Assembly (NCBI RefSeq): GCF_004331465.1
Contig: NZ_SJKB01000009.1
Location: forward strand, 310,001 to 374,000
From: Kribbella pittospori
Lineage (GTDB): Bacteria > Actinomycetota > Actinomycetes > Propionibacteriales > Kribbellaceae
Direction: 5' to 3'
DNA length: 64,000 nt
Shown: positions 9,130 to 17,440 of the stretch, one piece after another
Position numbering within the stretch: the stretch's first letter is position 1
Layout of the letters: each line of letters opens with the position of its first letter
The notes under the pieces: generated by a model
What the model was told of the DNA's origin: nothing
The model's input: only the letters and a program-made list of their open reading frames with translations
Database searches by the model: none
Position numbers and translations under genes: made by a program

Positions 9130-10214
9130 CAGCGAGCTCCGTAGTCCGGCACCTGGATCTCGGCCCCGCCCTGCAGGGCCGACTGGTGGGCGCAGATCCC
9201 GGGTGCGGTCCAGGTCGCCGCGGTCCGGGCGTCAACCCTGGGCCGGCGGTTCTCGACGATGCTGGACACGAACTCATGGACGAGATGCGGATGCGAGCCG
9301 CCGTGTCCACCATCGGCGAAGCGCTTCAGTGCCTCGGGCAACAGTTCGGGTGCACCGGGCGGCCGGACGTCGGCCTCGGTCACCGGCCTGCCTCGGCGCC
9401 CGTCGGGGAGTTGCTCGAGCTTGAACTCCTTCATCGGACCGCCTTCGAGCTGCGGCCACTCGAGCCCGCCCTCGTCGCCGTACACCGAGAAGCCTTCGAG
9501 GTAGCTGCGACCCAGCTGGAAGAACGACATCGTCACGTTCGCGACCAGGTCGTCGCCGGCCAGCTTGAACAGCGCCGCCTCGGTGCCGAACCCCTCGCCC
9601 GCGACGCCGATATGGTCCGGCGTGAGCTTGCTGGAGCCGAGGCAGCGGACCGACTCGACGCGAGTGTTGGCCAGCGCGAGGGCGGGCGAGAGGGCATGCG
9701 TGACGTAGTGCATCGGTGGGTAGCCGCGCCAGTAGTCCGGAAACCCGTCCAGGTTCTGCAGATGGTCGCCCTTGAAGTAGGCCAGGCGTCCGAGCTTGCC
9801 GCTCTCCAGCAGGCTCAGAGCGTGGAAGAACTCGCGGGAGTAGACCGCCGTCTCCATCATCATGTAGTTGCGCTGGGCATCGTCCTGGGCCGCGATCAAC
9901 GCGTCCAGATCCTCCAAGGTTGTTGCCATCGGCACCGCCGAGGCGCAGTGCCGGCCGGACCTCAGCACCTGCTGGACCTGCTCGGCGTGGAAGCGCACCG
10001 GTGTCAGCAGGTGCACCGCGTCCCAGCCGGGTGCGGCCAGCGCTTCGTCCAGGCTTGGGAACCTGACGGCGATCCCGAGCCGGTCCGCGACAGCCGTCGT
10101 ACGGGCGGGGTCCGCGTCGACGACCGCGACCCGGCCGACGTCGGGATGGGCCTGGTAGATCGGGGCGAAGTCGGCGCCGAAGCCGAGGCCGACCACGATC
10201 ACATCGATGCTCAT
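9129..10214 (-). CDS. Gfo/Idh/MocA family oxidoreductase, atypical catalytic motif
   Basis: This 361-residue protein starts with a Rossmann motif, VIVVGLGFGADF. Where the family has EKP it reads SAVPMATT (around residues 92-99), so the usual catalytic lysine is missing. It also has HYVTHALSPALAL, similar to DUF/oxidoreductase groups acting on modified sugars. It overlaps both neighbours by 1-4 bases (EthD gene upstream, Tm-1-like gene downstream). It may use another residue for catalysis or do a different reaction from the paralogue at 1421-2506. Confidence 0.87.
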   Translation of the reverse strand: MSIDVIVVGLGFGADFAPIYQAHPDVGRVAVVDADPARTTAVADRLGIAVRFPSLDEALAAPGWDAVHLLTPVRFHAEQVQQVLRSGRHCASAVPMATTLEDLDALIAAQDDAQRNYMMMETAVYSREFFHALSLLESGKLGRLAYFKGDHLQNLDGFPDYWRGYPPMHYVTHALSPALALANTRVESVRCLGSSKLTPDHIGVAGEGFGTEAALFKLAGDDLVANVTMSFFQLGRSYLEGFSVYGDEGGLEWPQLEGGPMKEFKLEQLPDGRRGRPVTEADVRPPGAPELLPEALKRFADGGHGGSHPHLVHEFVSSIVENRRPRVDARTAATWTAPGICAHQSALQGGAEIQVPDYGAR

Positions 10215-10528
10215 CGGACCGGCACCTCCCGCTCCTCACCGAACAGGAACACCGCGCCACCGCTGGCGAAGTTCGCCACGTCCTCGTTGGCCGCCTTGCC
10301 AGCTTGAGACTCCAGCACGAGCTCGAGGTCCGCGCGGCTGTCGGTGTACAGCTCAGCCTGGTAGTGGTACTCCGGCGGTGTCCCGTCCGGCGCCGGCTCG
10401 AAGCGGCACACGGTCCACCGCTTGAGCCCGGTCATCTGCTGGGCGATCGGGATGTGCGTCTGGTCGTAGTACCGGTCGAACTCCTCGGTCGAGTCCGGCG
10501 GTCCGTAGAGCACGGTCACCTTGTACAT
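10211..10528 (-). CDS. EthD-like dimeric alpha/beta-barrel protein
   Basis: This 105-residue protein matches the EthD family: an N-terminal strand MYKVTVLYGPP, the family FDRYYDQTHIPIAQQM helix, and a closing strand. EthD proteins are small ferredoxin-like dimers that assist or perform steps in degradation of ethers and ketides. It sits 1 base downstream of the permease gene and overlaps the oxidoreductase start by 4 bases, so it belongs to this catabolic operon. The exact role is inferred only. Confidence 0.85.
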   Translation of the reverse strand: MYKVTVLYGPPDSTEEFDRYYDQTHIPIAQQMTGLKRWTVCRFEPAPDGTPPEYHYQAELYTDSRADLELVLESQAGKAANEDVANFASGGAVFLFGEEREVPVR

Positions 10529-10529
10529 A

Positions 10530-11423
10530 TCAGCCTTTCAGTCCGGTCAGCGCGATGCCCTCGACGAAGTACTTCTGGGCGAAGGCGAACAACAGCACGA
10601 TCGGCAGCAGCACCACGGCGGCCGCGGCCATCAGGTACCCCCACTGTGCGGTGTAGGTGCCCTGGAACGACGCCAGCCCCATTGCCAGCGTGTACTTGTC
10701 CGAGTCGTTCAAGTAGATCAGGGGCCCGAGGTAGTCGTTCCAGACCCCGAGGAACGTGAACACGCTCACCACGGCCAGGGCCGGCTTCGACAGCGGCAGG
10801 ATGATCCGCCAGTACACCTGCAGCGGCGTCGCCCCATCGATGTACGCCGACTCGTCCAGCTCGTACGGGATGGACAGGAAGAACTGGCGGAGCAGGAAGA
10901 TGTTGAACACGCCCGTACCGAACCAATGCGGCAGGATCAGCGGCACGTAGGTGTTCACCAGACCGAGCTTCTGCCAGAACAGGAACGTCGGGATCAGCGT
11001 CACCGCGTACGGCAGCATCACCCCGGACATCAGGATGCCGAACACCAGGTTCTTGTGCTTCCAGCGCAGCCGGGCGAACGAGAACGCCGCCAGCGAGCAG
11101 GACAGCACCGTCCCGATCAGTACGCCGGCCTCGAGGATCATCGTGTTCAGGAAGTACCGGGCGAACGGCACCTGGGTGAGCGCGCCGGAGAAGTTGTCCC
11201 AGGCAAAGGGTTTCGGGATCCACTGCGGTGGCGAGACGAAGATCTGGCCCGAGTCCATCAGCGCGCTGCGGACCAGCCAGATCAGCGGCAGCAGCGTCGG
11301 GATGGCACCGGCGATCAGCAGCAGGTAGACGAGGAGCTTCTTCCCCACACCCCGCGGCGCCAGCGGCCGCGACGCCGGTGGCGCGGCCGACACCACCTCG
11401 GGTTTGTCCAGTACGGCGGTCAT
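10530..11423 (-). CDS. Carbohydrate ABC transporter permease (MalG/CUT1 type)
   Basis: The protein has 297 residues. After a 25-residue polar Pro/Ala-rich N-terminus come about six membrane helices. The EAA loop is ELDESAYIDGATPLQVYWRI, and the C-terminus GIALTGLKG is the classic MalG-like ending. ATG 11423 overlaps the preceding permease stop by 4 bases. It is the second permease of the operon starting at 13698. No ATPase gene is in the operon. Confidence 0.94.
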   Translation of the reverse strand: MTAVLDKPEVVSAAPPASRPLAPRGVGKKLLVYLLLIAGAIPTLLPLIWLVRSALMDSGQIFVSPPQWIPKPFAWDNFSGALTQVPFARYFLNTMILEAGVLIGTVLSCSLAAFSFARLRWKHKNLVFGILMSGVMLPYAVTLIPTFLFWQKLGLVNTYVPLILPHWFGTGVFNIFLLRQFFLSIPYELDESAYIDGATPLQVYWRIILPLSKPALAVVSVFTFLGVWNDYLGPLIYLNDSDKYTLAMGLASFQGTYTAQWGYLMAAAAVVLLPIVLLFAFAQKYFVEGIALTGLKG

Positions 11424-12316
11424 CGGGTACTCCCGGCCTCGTAGTAGACCCAGCGGCTGGAGTTGCGGAACAGCACCACGGTGATCGCCATGATCACCAG
11501 GAACAGCACCCAGGCCAGCGCGCTGGCGTATCCCATCTCGTTGTTCGTGAACGCGGTCCGGTACAGGTAGTAGATGTAGAAGAGCGTCGAGTCGTTCGGA
11601 CCGCCCTCGGTCATCACCGCGGCCTGCACGAAGACCTGCAACGCCCCGATCACACTCGTCACCAGGCTGTAGAAGATCGTCGGCGTCATCATCGGCAGCG
11701 TGATGTGCCGGAACTTCCGCCACGCCCCGCCACCGTCGACCGCGATCGCCTCGTAGAGCTGCCGTGGCACGCCCTGCAGTCCCGCCAGGAAGATGACAGC
11801 GACGTTGCCGAAGCCCCACACCGACATCAGGATCAGCGACGGGATCGCCGTACTCTCGTCGAAGATCCACTGCGACCGGGGCAGCCCGGCCTTCTCGGTC
11901 AGTGTGTTCAGCAGCCCGAAGTCGGGGTTGAAGAGCCAGATCCACAGCATCGAGTTGGCCACGATCGGCACGATCGCGGGCAGGTAGTAGATCACCCGGA
12001 ACACACCCTGGCCGCGGACCGGCTGGTTGAGCAGCAGCGCGACCGCGAACGCGACGATCAGCAACAGCGGTACGGCGCCCAGGGTGTAGTACAGCGTGGC
12101 CCACAGCGACTTGAAGAAGCTGTCGTCGGCCGTGAACATCCTTTTGTAGTTGGCGAAACCGACGAACTTCGGTGCCGCGCCGATGGTCCAGTCGGTCAGG
12201 CTGATCACCGCCGAGGCGATCATCGGCAGGAACGTGAACGCGACGAAGCCGATGATCGCGGGCAGCGCCAGCAGCACGCCCCAGCGTGCCTCCTGCTTCA
12301 TCGGAGACGAAGCCAT
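11420..12316 (-). CDS. Sugar ABC transporter permease (MalF/UgpA type)
   Basis: The 298-residue membrane protein has its first helix at residues 13-33. The EAA motif is LYEAIAVDGGGAWRKFRHIT and it carries MTEGGPNDSTLFYIYYLY, as in other UgpA/MalF-like subunits. ATG 12316 has AGGAG upstream and overlaps the binding-protein stop codon by 1 base (TGATG). It works with the permease at 10530-11423 and the lipoprotein at 12316-13698. Confidence 0.94.
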   Translation of the reverse strand: MASSPMKQEARWGVLLALPAIIGFVAFTFLPMIASAVISLTDWTIGAAPKFVGFANYKRMFTADDSFFKSLWATLYYTLGAVPLLLIVAFAVALLLNQPVRGQGVFRVIYYLPAIVPIVANSMLWIWLFNPDFGLLNTLTEKAGLPRSQWIFDESTAIPSLILMSVWGFGNVAVIFLAGLQGVPRQLYEAIAVDGGGAWRKFRHITLPMMTPTIFYSLVTSVIGALQVFVQAAVMTEGGPNDSTLFYIYYLYRTAFTNNEMGYASALAWVLFLVIMAITVVLFRNSSRWVYYEAGSTR

Positions 12317-13698
12317 CACAGCTCCTGGAGGGGCCACTTGCCCTGCAGCAGCGCCTGCATCTTCGGCTTCAGCGCCTTGACGATGTCGACCGGTGCGCCC
12401 TTGTTCAGGCTGATCTGCTCGAGCGCCGGGTCGAGCACCTGGTGGATCCGGTCCGCGTTCTTGATCTGCTGGCCCCAGTCGGTGACGCCGTTCTTCAGCG
12501 TCGTGTCGACCACCGCGGTCTGGAAGTTGGCCGGGTACTTGTCCTTCAGCACCCACTTGTCGATCTCGGCCTGGTCCGTGTAGTACTTCTTCTGCAGCGG
12601 CGCCCAGAGCCCGTCCTTGAACAGATCCACGTGTTCGGGATCGTTGTAGTACAGGTAGAGCTCGATCGCCTCCTCCGGGTGCTTGGTCTTGGCGAAGATC
12701 GCGCCGGCCGCACCGCCGGTCATCGTCAGCGGCTCCTGGAACTTCGGCAGTACGGCGACGCCGAACGGCACCTTGCTCTCCATCAGGTCGAGCAGCGTCC
12801 AGTTGCCGTCGATGATCATCCCGACCCGCTTGGTCTGCAGTTGCACCGACGTCGTCGGCGCGTTCTTGCCCAGCTGGGCCGGACTCGGCGCCACCCGGTG
12901 CACGTAGATCAGGTCCTGGATCTTCTTCAGTACGTCGATCGCCGCGGCCGAGTCGAGCGCGAACTTCGTACCGTCCTCGTTCACCATGTCGCCGCCGTTG
13001 GAGCGCAGCAGGCTGTAGAGCGGGGCACCGCCGATCGGCGCGATGGTGCCGAACTGCTTCACCTTGCCGGAGTCGAAACCGTCCTCGGACGGGTGCTTGC
13101 CGTTCTGGTCGACGGTGAGTTTGTCGGCCGCCTGGACGAAGTCGTCCCAGCTCCACGCGGTGTCCGCGGTGAACGGCGCCGGGTCGAGACCGGCCGCCTT
13201 GAAGGCGTCGGTGTTGTAGTAGAGGATCTGCACGCCCATCGCCAACTGGTTCGCGGCGAGCTTGTCCTTGCCGTACCAGAAGTAGCTGCTCGGCAGCCGG
13301 TCCTTCAGCTCGGGGTACTTGTCCAGGTACGGGAACAGGTTGAGGATCAGGTCCTTCTGGGCCAGGTCGTACATCTGCCCGGTGCCGAGGTAGGCCAGGT
13401 CGGGCGGGGTGTTCGCGGCGACCAGGCTGGACACCTTGGTCGGGTAGTTCGACACCGGCACGTACATCGGATCGACCTTGGCGCCGTCGTGCTCCTTGCC
13501 GTACTTCTTCAGCATCTCGTCGATCGCCTTCTTCTCGAAGGCCGATCCCCAGTACATGAAGCTGAGCGGGCCGCCGGTCCCGCCGGCGTCGTCCGAGCCG
13601 CCGCACCCGGCCAGCGCGGCCGGCCCCAGTCCGGCGGCGGCGACGGCCACCCCGCCGGTCCGGAGCAGCTGTCTCCGGGTCAGTCCTGAACTGGTCAT
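12316..13698 (-). CDS. ABC transporter sugar-binding lipoprotein, Tat-exported
   Basis: This 460-residue family-1 binding protein has a twin-arginine signal (TRRQLLR, residues 7-13) followed by a lipobox LAGC with the lipidated cysteine at residue 32, so it folds before export and is anchored outside. ATG 13698 is preceded by AAGGAG. It is the first gene of a seven-gene operon (binding protein, two permeases, EthD, oxidoreductase, Tm-1-like, PEP-hydrolase-type). The divergent ROK gene is the likely regulator. Confidence 0.93.
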   Translation of the reverse strand: MTSSGLTRRQLLRTGGVAVAAAGLGPAALAGCGGSDDAGGTGGPLSFMYWGSAFEKKAIDEMLKKYGKEHDGAKVDPMYVPVSNYPTKVSSLVAANTPPDLAYLGTGQMYDLAQKDLILNLFPYLDKYPELKDRLPSSYFWYGKDKLAANQLAMGVQILYYNTDAFKAAGLDPAPFTADTAWSWDDFVQAADKLTVDQNGKHPSEDGFDSGKVKQFGTIAPIGGAPLYSLLRSNGGDMVNEDGTKFALDSAAAIDVLKKIQDLIYVHRVAPSPAQLGKNAPTTSVQLQTKRVGMIIDGNWTLLDLMESKVPFGVAVLPKFQEPLTMTGGAAGAIFAKTKHPEEAIELYLYYNDPEHVDLFKDGLWAPLQKKYYTDQAEIDKWVLKDKYPANFQTAVVDTTLKNGVTDWGQQIKNADRIHQVLDPALEQISLNKGAPVDIVKALKPKMQALLQGKWPLQEL

Positions 13699-13746
13699 GC
13701 GAACTCCTTGGTCCCGGGAGGCTTTTTGGCGAGCGTATGGTCTTTA

Positions 13747-13777
13747 ATGTCGACCGTCAACAGAAAGATGTCGACCG
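13747..13777. promoter_or_regulatory. Direct repeat, candidate ROK operator
   Basis: The 10-mer ATGTCGACCG occurs at 13747-13756 and again at 13768-13777, exactly 21 bases (two helix turns) apart, in the 130-base gap between the divergent binding-protein and ROK genes. Both copies contain GTCGAC. Their same-face spacing suits two dimers of one regulator. Binding by the adjacent ROK protein is inferred. Confidence 0.5.
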
Positions 13778-13828
13778 AAGTTCTAATTGATACTGTGTGA
13801 GCAGCGTCGGACCACGAGGGGGATCAGG

Positions 13829-15028
13829 ATGACCACCGCGCCACTACGCTCCCGCCGCCGTCCGGCGTCCCAGTCCCGGATCGCCCGGTCCGGGGAGATC
13901 CTCGAGTTGGTCCGGCACGGCCGGGCGAACACGACCGGTCAGCTGGCCGACGAGCTCGGCATCGCCCGATCCACGGTGAACGACCGGGTCGACGTACTGC
14001 TGGCTGCGGGGTTGCTGTCCCTGGACGGACCGTCCGCCGATGGATCCCGCGGACGCCCGGCGGCGACGCTCAGCTTCAGCCCGCGGGCCGGTCTCACCCT
14101 TGCCGCGCAGTTGGGCATCTCGGGTATCCGACTGGCCGCGACGGACCTGGCCGGCGAGATCCTCACCAGCACGATGATCGACATCGACCTGGCCGACGGC
14201 CCGGACGCCGTACTGGTCGAGGTCACCCGGACGTACGACGGGATGCTCGAGCGACTGGACGCGGACCCGGCTCGGGTGCACGGCATCGGCTTCGGGATGC
14301 CGGCCCGGGTGGAGCTGGCGTCGCAGGGTGGCGGCGCGGACTGGACGGCCGAGTCGGTGTGCGAGGTGCTGAACCGCTGGATGGACGTGCCGATCTTCGT
14401 CGATCACGACGTCAACCTGCTCGCGTTCGGCGAGCACTGCGCGCGCACCGATGAGCCTGAGGTGCTGGTCTGCGTGAAGGTCGGCACGGTCATCGGGTGC
14501 GGGGTCGTTGTCAACGGCAAGGTAATCCAAGGTGTCTCCGGCTTGGCCGGGGAGATCGGTCATACCCGCGTCGGTGCGTCCGAAGTGCCCTGCAGCTGCG
14601 GCAATCTCGGTTGCCTGAACGCCGTTGCGAGTGGTGGCGCACTGGCTCGTCGTCTGCGGGCCGAGGGTGTGGACGCGCCGAACGCTCGCGCCGTCGCAAC
14701 CCTGGCCCGGTCCGCGCATGTCGAGGCGGGGCACGCGGTGCGGATCGCCGGTCGCGACATCGGCGAAGTCCTGGCCGGTGTGGTCAATCTGCTCAACCCC
14801 GGAGTCATCAGCTTGTGGGGATACCTCGCTGAGGCCGAGGAGCAGCTGATCGCGGGCATTCGTGAGAGCATCGCCAAGTCGGCACAGTCCGGCCCGGCGG
14901 GCGACGTACGGATCGAGCCGGCGACGATGGGCCCGGACGCCGGTCTGTACGGCGCGGCCATGATGGTCGTCGAGCATGCTCTCCAGCCGGCTGCGGTCGA
15001 CAGTTACCTGCTTGCTCTTCAGCGCTAG
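13829..15028 (+). CDS. ROK-family transcriptional regulator
   Basis: This 399-residue protein has an N-terminal helix-turn-helix (TGQLADELGIARSTVNDRVD, residues 36-55) and a sugar-kinase-like ROK domain. The zinc site is present: EIGHT (H245) and CSCGNLGCL with C255, C257 and C262. The usual kinase glutamate after the last cysteine is Asn here (CLNAVASGG), in line with a sensor rather than an active kinase. ATG 13829 was chosen over a Met 14 codons upstream because GAGGGGG precedes it. Divergent from the seven-gene catabolic operon, it probably represses it until a sugar or derivative binds. Confidence 0.93.
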   Translation: MTTAPLRSRRRPASQSRIARSGEILELVRHGRANTTGQLADELGIARSTVNDRVDVLLAAGLLSLDGPSADGSRGRPAATLSFSPRAGLTLAAQLGISGIRLAATDLAGEILTSTMIDIDLADGPDAVLVEVTRTYDGMLERLDADPARVHGIGFGMPARVELASQGGGADWTAESVCEVLNRWMDVPIFVDHDVNLLAFGEHCARTDEPEVLVCVKVGTVIGCGVVVNGKVIQGVSGLAGEIGHTRVGASEVPCSCGNLGCLNAVASGGALARRLRAEGVDAPNARAVATLARSAHVEAGHAVRIAGRDIGEVLAGVVNLLNPGVISLWGYLAEAEEQLIAGIRESIAKSAQSGPAGDVRIEPATMGPDAGLYGAAMMVVEHALQPAAVDSYLLALQR

Positions 15029-15038
15029 CGCCCCGCGC

Positions 15039-15044
15039 TAGGCT
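15039..15044 (+). promoter_or_regulatory. -10 element TAGGCT of a leaderless promoter
   Basis: TAGGCT ends 8 bases before ATG 15053, and no Shine-Dalgarno sequence is present. This spacing would start transcription at or near the A of the start codon, the usual layout of leaderless actinobacterial mRNAs. Inferred from position only. Confidence 0.5.
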
Positions 15045-15052
15045 CGGCGGTC

Positions 15053-15670
15053 ATGGCCAGGTATTTCGACGTACATCCGGAGAATCCTCAGCGGCGGGCG
15101 GTCGGTCAGGTGGTGGACCTCGTCCGTGAGGGCGGGTTGATCGCCTACCCGACGGACTCCTGCTTCGCGCTCGGCTGCCAGCTGGGCAACCGGGAGGGGA
15201 TCGACCGGATCCGGGCCATCAGGCACCTCGACGACAAGCACCACTTCACGCTGGTCTGCCAGGACTTCGCCCAGCTCGGGCAGTTCGTGCACATCAGCAA
15301 CGCGGTCTTCCGGTCGATCAAGGCGGCGACCCCGGGCAGCTACACGTTCATCCTCCCGGCCACCAAAGAGGTGCCGCGCCGGCTGCTGCACCCGAAGAAG
15401 AAGACGGTCGGCGTACGCATCCCCGACCACGTCGTGGCTCAGGCCCTGGTCGCCGAGCTCGGCGAGCCACTGGTCTCCAGCACCCTCCTCCTCCCCGACC
15501 ACGAGGAGCCGATGACCCAAGGCTGGGAGATCAAGGAAGAACTCGACCACCAGGTGGACGCCGTCGTCGACGGCGAAGCCGGCACCGAACCCACCACGGT
15601 CATCGACTTCTCCGAAGACTTCCCCGAAATAGTCCGAGTCGGCGCCGGAGACCCCAAGCTGTTCGAGTAG
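15053..15670 (+). CDS. YciO/YrdC/Sua5-family protein (threonylcarbamoyl-AMP synthase-like)
   Basis: This 205-residue protein has the Sua5/YrdC/YciO fold: GGLIAYPTDSCFALGCQ near the N-terminus, KHHFTLVCQDFAQL, and PGSYTFILPATKEVP, followed by the KKKTVGVRIPDH segment. Length and pattern resemble E. coli YciO (about 206 residues) more than TsaC/Sua5. YciO relatives bind ATP and may make threonylcarbamoyl-AMP weakly; a tRNA-modification or nucleotide-binding role is likely but not certain. It is monocistronic. Confidence 0.9.
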   Translation: MARYFDVHPENPQRRAVGQVVDLVREGGLIAYPTDSCFALGCQLGNREGIDRIRAIRHLDDKHHFTLVCQDFAQLGQFVHISNAVFRSIKAATPGSYTFILPATKEVPRRLLHPKKKTVGVRIPDHVVAQALVAELGEPLVSSTLLLPDHEEPMTQGWEIKEELDHQVDAVVDGEAGTEPTTVIDFSEDFPEIVRVGAGDPKLFE

Positions 15671-15673
15671 GAC

Positions 15674-16321
15674 CTACCACTGGTTCCAGTGCAGGACCTG
15701 GTCGCGTGGCACCCGCTTGGCCGGGCGGAAGTCGGTGCCGAGCGTGAACGCGAGCGGGATGAACGCCGCCAGCATCACGTCGTCGTACGGGACACCGAGG
15801 ATCTCGGCAAGCTCACGTTCGAGCGGTGCCTGCGCGGTTGTCCAGACCGTCCCGAGACCACGCTCGCGGGCGGCGAGCATGAAGCTCCACACGGCAGGCA
15901 GGATCGATTCCCAGACCCCTGACTGCACGTCGACCGACGCTCGGTCGGTGCGCCCCTCGACGGCCGGGATGACAAAGGCCGGCACTCGATGGATGTTGTC
16001 CACCAGATAGCGCAGGCTGTCGAAGACCCGCTCAGTCGAGGCCGCGTGATAGCTCATCCGCGACACGTCGCGGTCAGTCAGCGGGTGCCCGGTCGCCAAT
16101 GGCAGTGCACGCCGGAACACGTCGGCCACGGCCTGCCGCTGAGCCTCGTCGGTGACGACCAGGAAGTGCCAACGCTGCCGGTTGCGGCCAGTCGGCGCCT
16201 GGGTGGCGAGGTCGACGCACTGCTCGATCAGCTCGCGCGGCACCGGGCGGGTGAGATCGAGGCGTTTGCGCACGGCACGCGTTGTGGACAACACCTCGTC
16301 GGCGAACAGGTTCAGTGACAT
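15674..16321 (-). CDS. Nitroreductase-family FMN enzyme (copy 1)
   Basis: This 215-residue protein has the family FMN-binding start TTRAVRKRLDLTRPVPREL, QAPTGRNRQRWHFLVVTD, and late GLGTVWTT. It probably reduces nitro or quinone compounds with NAD(P)H and FMN. It is clearly paralogous to the gene at 17441-18085 (shared TTR-VRKRLDL, QAP-G-NRQ-WH, GLGT-WTT). ATG 16321 is chosen by similarity to that paralogue; an upstream Met at 16354 remains possible. The gene is convergent with the YciO-like gene with a 3-base gap. Confidence 0.9.
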   Translation of the reverse strand: MSLNLFADEVLSTTRAVRKRLDLTRPVPRELIEQCVDLATQAPTGRNRQRWHFLVVTDEAQRQAVADVFRRALPLATGHPLTDRDVSRMSYHAASTERVFDSLRYLVDNIHRVPAFVIPAVEGRTDRASVDVQSGVWESILPAVWSFMLAARERGLGTVWTTAQAPLERELAEILGVPYDDVMLAAFIPLAFTLGTDFRPAKRVPRDQVLHWNQW

Positions 16322-16465
16322 CAGGACATGACCCTTCCGGTAGGAGATCATCCTGTTCGGGATTATCTGCAAGCATAGTACCGTCGCGGTCTTGCGGGTG
16401 GGAAACGGATGCCGGATGGTGGCGGGGAAACGTTGGTTAGTTACCTCTTCCGCCCCGGAGGGAAC

Positions 16466-17428
16466 ATGAAGCGAGTTGGATTGTTGGCCTTGGTCGTGCT
16501 GCTGGTGGCTGGGTTGTTGCCCGGGTCGGCTCAGGCTTATGCGAATGCGTTCTTTCCGACGCAGAGCAGTGGGAATCGGGGGGCCGACGTACTGGCGGTC
16601 CAGTACTTGCTGCAGCACAACGGGCAGTCGGTGGCTGCCGACGGAGTGTTCGGTACGACGACTGTCGCGGCTGCGAAGGCGTTCCAGACGGCCAAGGGTC
16701 TCGGTATGGACGGGATCGTCGGTCCGCAGACGTGGACCGCGCTGGCGCCGACGATCCGGTCAGGTGACAACAACGCCGCGGTGAAGGCGTTGCAGGTCGA
16801 GCTGAACGCCAAGCGGCGGTTGAGTCTCCCGGTCGACGGCGTGTTCAGTACGGCGGTCCGCGACGCGGTGATCGCCTTCCAGTCGCACGCGGGAATCGGC
16901 GCGGACGGCATCGTCGGTCCGGTCACCTGGCGCAACCTCGCCTGGCACTACGACTACCCGGACTTCACCGCCAACCTCTGCGACCAGGACCCCGACGGGA
17001 ACGGTACGGCGGCCAACTGGGCGACGTCCGCGGCCGTCGCGCAACTCGAGCAGGCGGCCCGCTCGTTCGCGAGCACGAACCAGGGCAAGCTCCCGTACGG
17101 CGACGCCGGCTTCGAGCACGGCGGTGACATCCCCGGCCACGGCAGTCACGACGTCGGGCTGGACATCGACATCTGGCCGATCCGGACCGACAGCGCCCAG
17201 TGCACCGCGGGCCGCATCACCTGGCAGTCGACGACGTACGACCGGGCCGCCACCCGCCAACTCATCCAGGCGATCCACGCCGCCGCTCCGGGACACGTCC
17301 GGCTCATCTTCTTCAACGACCCGACCCTGATCAGCGAGGGCCTCACCACCGAGTGGCCGGCCCACGACAACCATCTCCACGTCCGCTTCTGCGAGAAGGT
17401 CCACCCCAACTCTCTCTACACCTGCTGA
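16466..17428 (+). CDS. Secreted peptidoglycan-binding M74-type murein endopeptidase
   Basis: The 320-residue protein has a Sec signal peptide (residues 1-24, ending SAQA), then two peptidoglycan-binding type 1 repeats (about 33-94, with FGTTTVAAAKAFQ and GIVGPQTW; about 98-158, with FSTAVRDAVIAFQ and GIVGPVTW). The catalytic domain has GHGSHDVGLDIDIWP (H225, H228, D235) and DNHLHVRF, the zinc-ligand pattern of penicillin-insensitive murein endopeptidase MepA (M74). It probably cuts peptide cross-links in the cell wall. ATG 16466 has CGGAGGG 5 bases upstream. Confidence 0.9.
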   Translation: MKRVGLLALVVLLVAGLLPGSAQAYANAFFPTQSSGNRGADVLAVQYLLQHNGQSVAADGVFGTTTVAAAKAFQTAKGLGMDGIVGPQTWTALAPTIRSGDNNAAVKALQVELNAKRRLSLPVDGVFSTAVRDAVIAFQSHAGIGADGIVGPVTWRNLAWHYDYPDFTANLCDQDPDGNGTAANWATSAAVAQLEQAARSFASTNQGKLPYGDAGFEHGGDIPGHGSHDVGLDIDIWPIRTDSAQCTAGRITWQSTTYDRAATRQLIQAIHAAAPGHVRLIFFNDPTLISEGLTTEWPAHDNHLHVRFCEKVHPNSLYTC

Positions 17429-17434
17429 CATAGT
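17429..17434 (+). promoter_or_regulatory. Candidate -10 CATAGT, leaderless start
   Basis: CATAGT lies directly after the endopeptidase stop, 6 bases before GTG 17441, with no ribosome-binding site between. It could drive a leaderless nitroreductase transcript. Weak evidence, as the first base differs from TANNNT. Confidence 0.3.
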
Positions 17435-17440
17435 GGACGA

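Noticed and set aside
11420..13606. 728-codon version of the permease gene
   Set aside because: The upstream part is an out-of-frame reading of the binding-protein gene; ATG 12316 with AGGAG is the real start.
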